Below are positions 7,578 to 8,235 of a stretch of 8,235 nt of DNA, piece by piece. Below the pieces are notes generated by a model. The model ran no database searches and had not been told where the DNA came from. It saw only the letters and a list, made by a program, of their open reading frames with translations. The position numbers were made by a program, and so were the translations under genes. The DNA is from Rickettsiaceae bacterium. GTDB taxonomy: Bacteria > Pseudomonadota > Alphaproteobacteria > Rickettsiales > Rickettsiaceae. The DNA lies in the NCBI GenBank assembly GCA_022702085.1, contig JAKONF010000058.1, forward strand, positions 1 through 8,235. The letters are read 5' to 3'. Every line of letters begins with the position of its first letter. The stretch's first letter is position 1.

Positions 7578-7751
7578 TTAATTGTTATTTGTTGGTTCTT
7601 TGAGTTCAAAATGAGGAGGTACTTCTAAAGGATTGGCTCTTTGTACTTTGTATTCATCAGGGCCAGTAGTTGATAAACCTACTTTATGTTTAAGTTTTTG
7701 ATTGCATGCTGCAAATACAAATAAAATAGTCATCAATAAAAAATTTCTCAT
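7578..7751 (-). CDS. Small outer-membrane lipoprotein, BamF/DUF3035-like
   Basis: Read on the - strand from ATG 7751 to TAA 7578, this is a 57-residue protein. It starts MRNFLLMTILFVFAAC, a type II signal peptide with a lipobox-like VFAAC and lipid-acceptor Cys16. The mature part is only 42 residues. It contains TTGPDEYKVQRANPLEVPPHF, matching the PDEF-V--RAPL-VPP-F signature of DUF3035. This family includes BamF, a lipoprotein of the beta-barrel assembly machine described in Caulobacter. Most family members are longer, so this may be a minimal version. AGGA nine bases upstream of the ATG supports the start. It follows lspA by 78 bases on the same strand, and the lspA-DUF3035 order is common in alphaproteobacteria. 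LspA would remove its signal peptide. The family assignment rests on this motif and context. Confidence 0.78.
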   Translation of the reverse strand: MRNFLLMTILFVFAACNQKLKHKVGLSTTGPDEYKVQRANPLEVPPHFELKEPTNNN

Positions 7752-7815
7752 GTTGCGTAATCCTATATGTGACAGCTCTCTATCGACGCTGTGTGATTAA
7801 ATTATAATATCTTTG

Positions 7816-7843
7816 ATTATAGTTATAATCTATTTTTCTTCAA
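7816..7843 (-). promoter_or_regulatory. Possible promoter for the small lipoprotein gene
   Basis: On the - strand TTGAAG (7843-7838) is followed after 16 bases by TATAAT (7821-7816), a sigma70-like pair with four of six matches and six of six matches. It overlaps the end of lspA and lies about 65 bases before the ATG at 7751, so the lipoprotein gene could be transcribed separately from lspA as well as by read-through. The AT-rich background makes this tentative. Confidence 0.3.
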
Positions 7844-8235
7844 TATGTTTTTGATTTACATAATAATCTAATATCAGTAATACAACTCCAACAGAAATAA
7901 AACTATCGGCAAAATTAAAAACAGCAAAACCATAATCATTGTAGTGAAGGTATATAAAATCAAACACAGCCCCATGATATAATCTGTCCAGTATATTACC
8001 CACTGCCCCTCCTATAACAAGGTTAAACCCGAAAAAAGATAAGTAGGATTTACAAAGATATAATAAATAACATAGATAAATAACTATAAAAGTGTTGATT
8101 ATCAAGAAAACAATATTGCTATATTGTTGATAATTAGTAAACATACCAAAGCTTATGCCATAATTCCAAACTGATATTAGGTCACAATACTTATTTAACA
8201 AGTAAGTATTATCTGATTGATATTTCAGAAAATTA
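7830..8235 (-). CDS. lspA: Lipoprotein signal peptidase (signal peptidase II), N-terminus beyond window
   Basis: LspA is the inner-membrane aspartyl protease that cleaves signal peptides of diacylglyceryl-modified prolipoproteins ahead of the lipobox cysteine. The frame runs from the right edge to the TAG at 7832-7830, giving 134 complete residues. The TTG at 8201 reads as an internal leucine, because 11 more in-frame codons lie before it and the missing part should be TM1 with its D-X3-K region. Visible motifs are SVWNYGISFGMF (usual VWNxGISFG), then NLVIGGAVGNILDR with the first catalytic Asp, GAVFDFIYLHY, and FNFADSFISVG with the second catalytic Asp. Three hydrophobic segments remain of the usual four. 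Both catalytic aspartates are present, so the gene looks functional. Downstream lies its probable substrate, the BamF-like lipoprotein. Confidence 0.94.
   Translation of the reverse strand, partial: NFLKYQSDNTYLLNKYCDLISVWNYGISFGMFTNYQQYSNIVFLIINTFIVIYLCYLLYLCKSYLSFFGFNLVIGGAVGNILDRLYHGAVFDFIYLHYNDYGFAVFNFADSFISVGVVLLILDYYVNQKHIEEK

Noticed and set aside
7756..7795. ACAGC...GCTGT inverted repeat in the lspA-lipoprotein gap as an operator or terminator
   Set aside because: Only five base pairs with a 12-base loop and no U-tract; within chance expectation.
8199..8201. TTG at 8201 as the start of lspA
   Set aside because: The frame continues to the window edge and the usual first membrane segment is missing, so the gene is truncated by the window and not short.

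Overview
The window is AT-rich (roughly 30% G+C by eye) and is mostly the distal half of the spc ribosomal-protein operon followed by the alpha operon, all on the + strand: rplF (5' cut by the window edge), rplR, rpsE, rpmD, rplO, secY, adk, rpsM, rpsK, rpoA, rplQ. The order secY-adk-rpsM-rpsK-rpoA-rplQ, with no rpmJ or rpsD inside it, is the alphaproteobacterial arrangement. The RpoA, L30, L17, S20 and Adk proteins most resemble those of Rickettsiaceae as I remember them. The presence of rpmD argues against Anaplasmataceae such as Ehrlichia and Wolbachia, which as I recall lack it. My best guess is an obligate intracellular Rickettsiales bacterium of the Rickettsiaceae (Rickettsia, Orientia or a relative). 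The genus cannot be fixed from this sequence.

Positions 2-6376 are the ribosomal/secretion/transcription block. Genes sit 4-68 bases apart, several with an AGGTA-type Shine-Dalgarno, and three of these sites touch or nearly touch the previous stop codon. The products are large- and small-subunit ribosomal proteins, the SecYEG channel subunit, adenylate kinase and the RNA polymerase alpha subunit, so translation, membrane export, adenylate balance and transcription are made together. The 60-base pyrimidine-rich gap before rpsM is the largest break apart from the rpoA-rplQ gap.

Positions 6410-6685 carry rpsT (S20), which is not part of the classical alpha operon. After a weak AT hairpin and a possible promoter comes a periplasmic two-SH3-domain protein (6781-7494). 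Its apparent signal peptide lies about 80 residues inside the reading frame, so its true start is doubtful.

Positions 7497-8235 hold a convergent pair on the - strand: lspA (signal peptidase II, its N-terminus beyond the right edge) and, downstream of it, a 57-residue lipoprotein of the BamF/DUF3035 family (7578-7751). The lipoprotein gene is small enough to be missed. It carries a lipobox cysteine, so its product should be a substrate of the LspA encoded next to it. I found no mobile element, CRISPR array, RNA gene or clearly novel system; this is a conserved core-genome region with a few local oddities.
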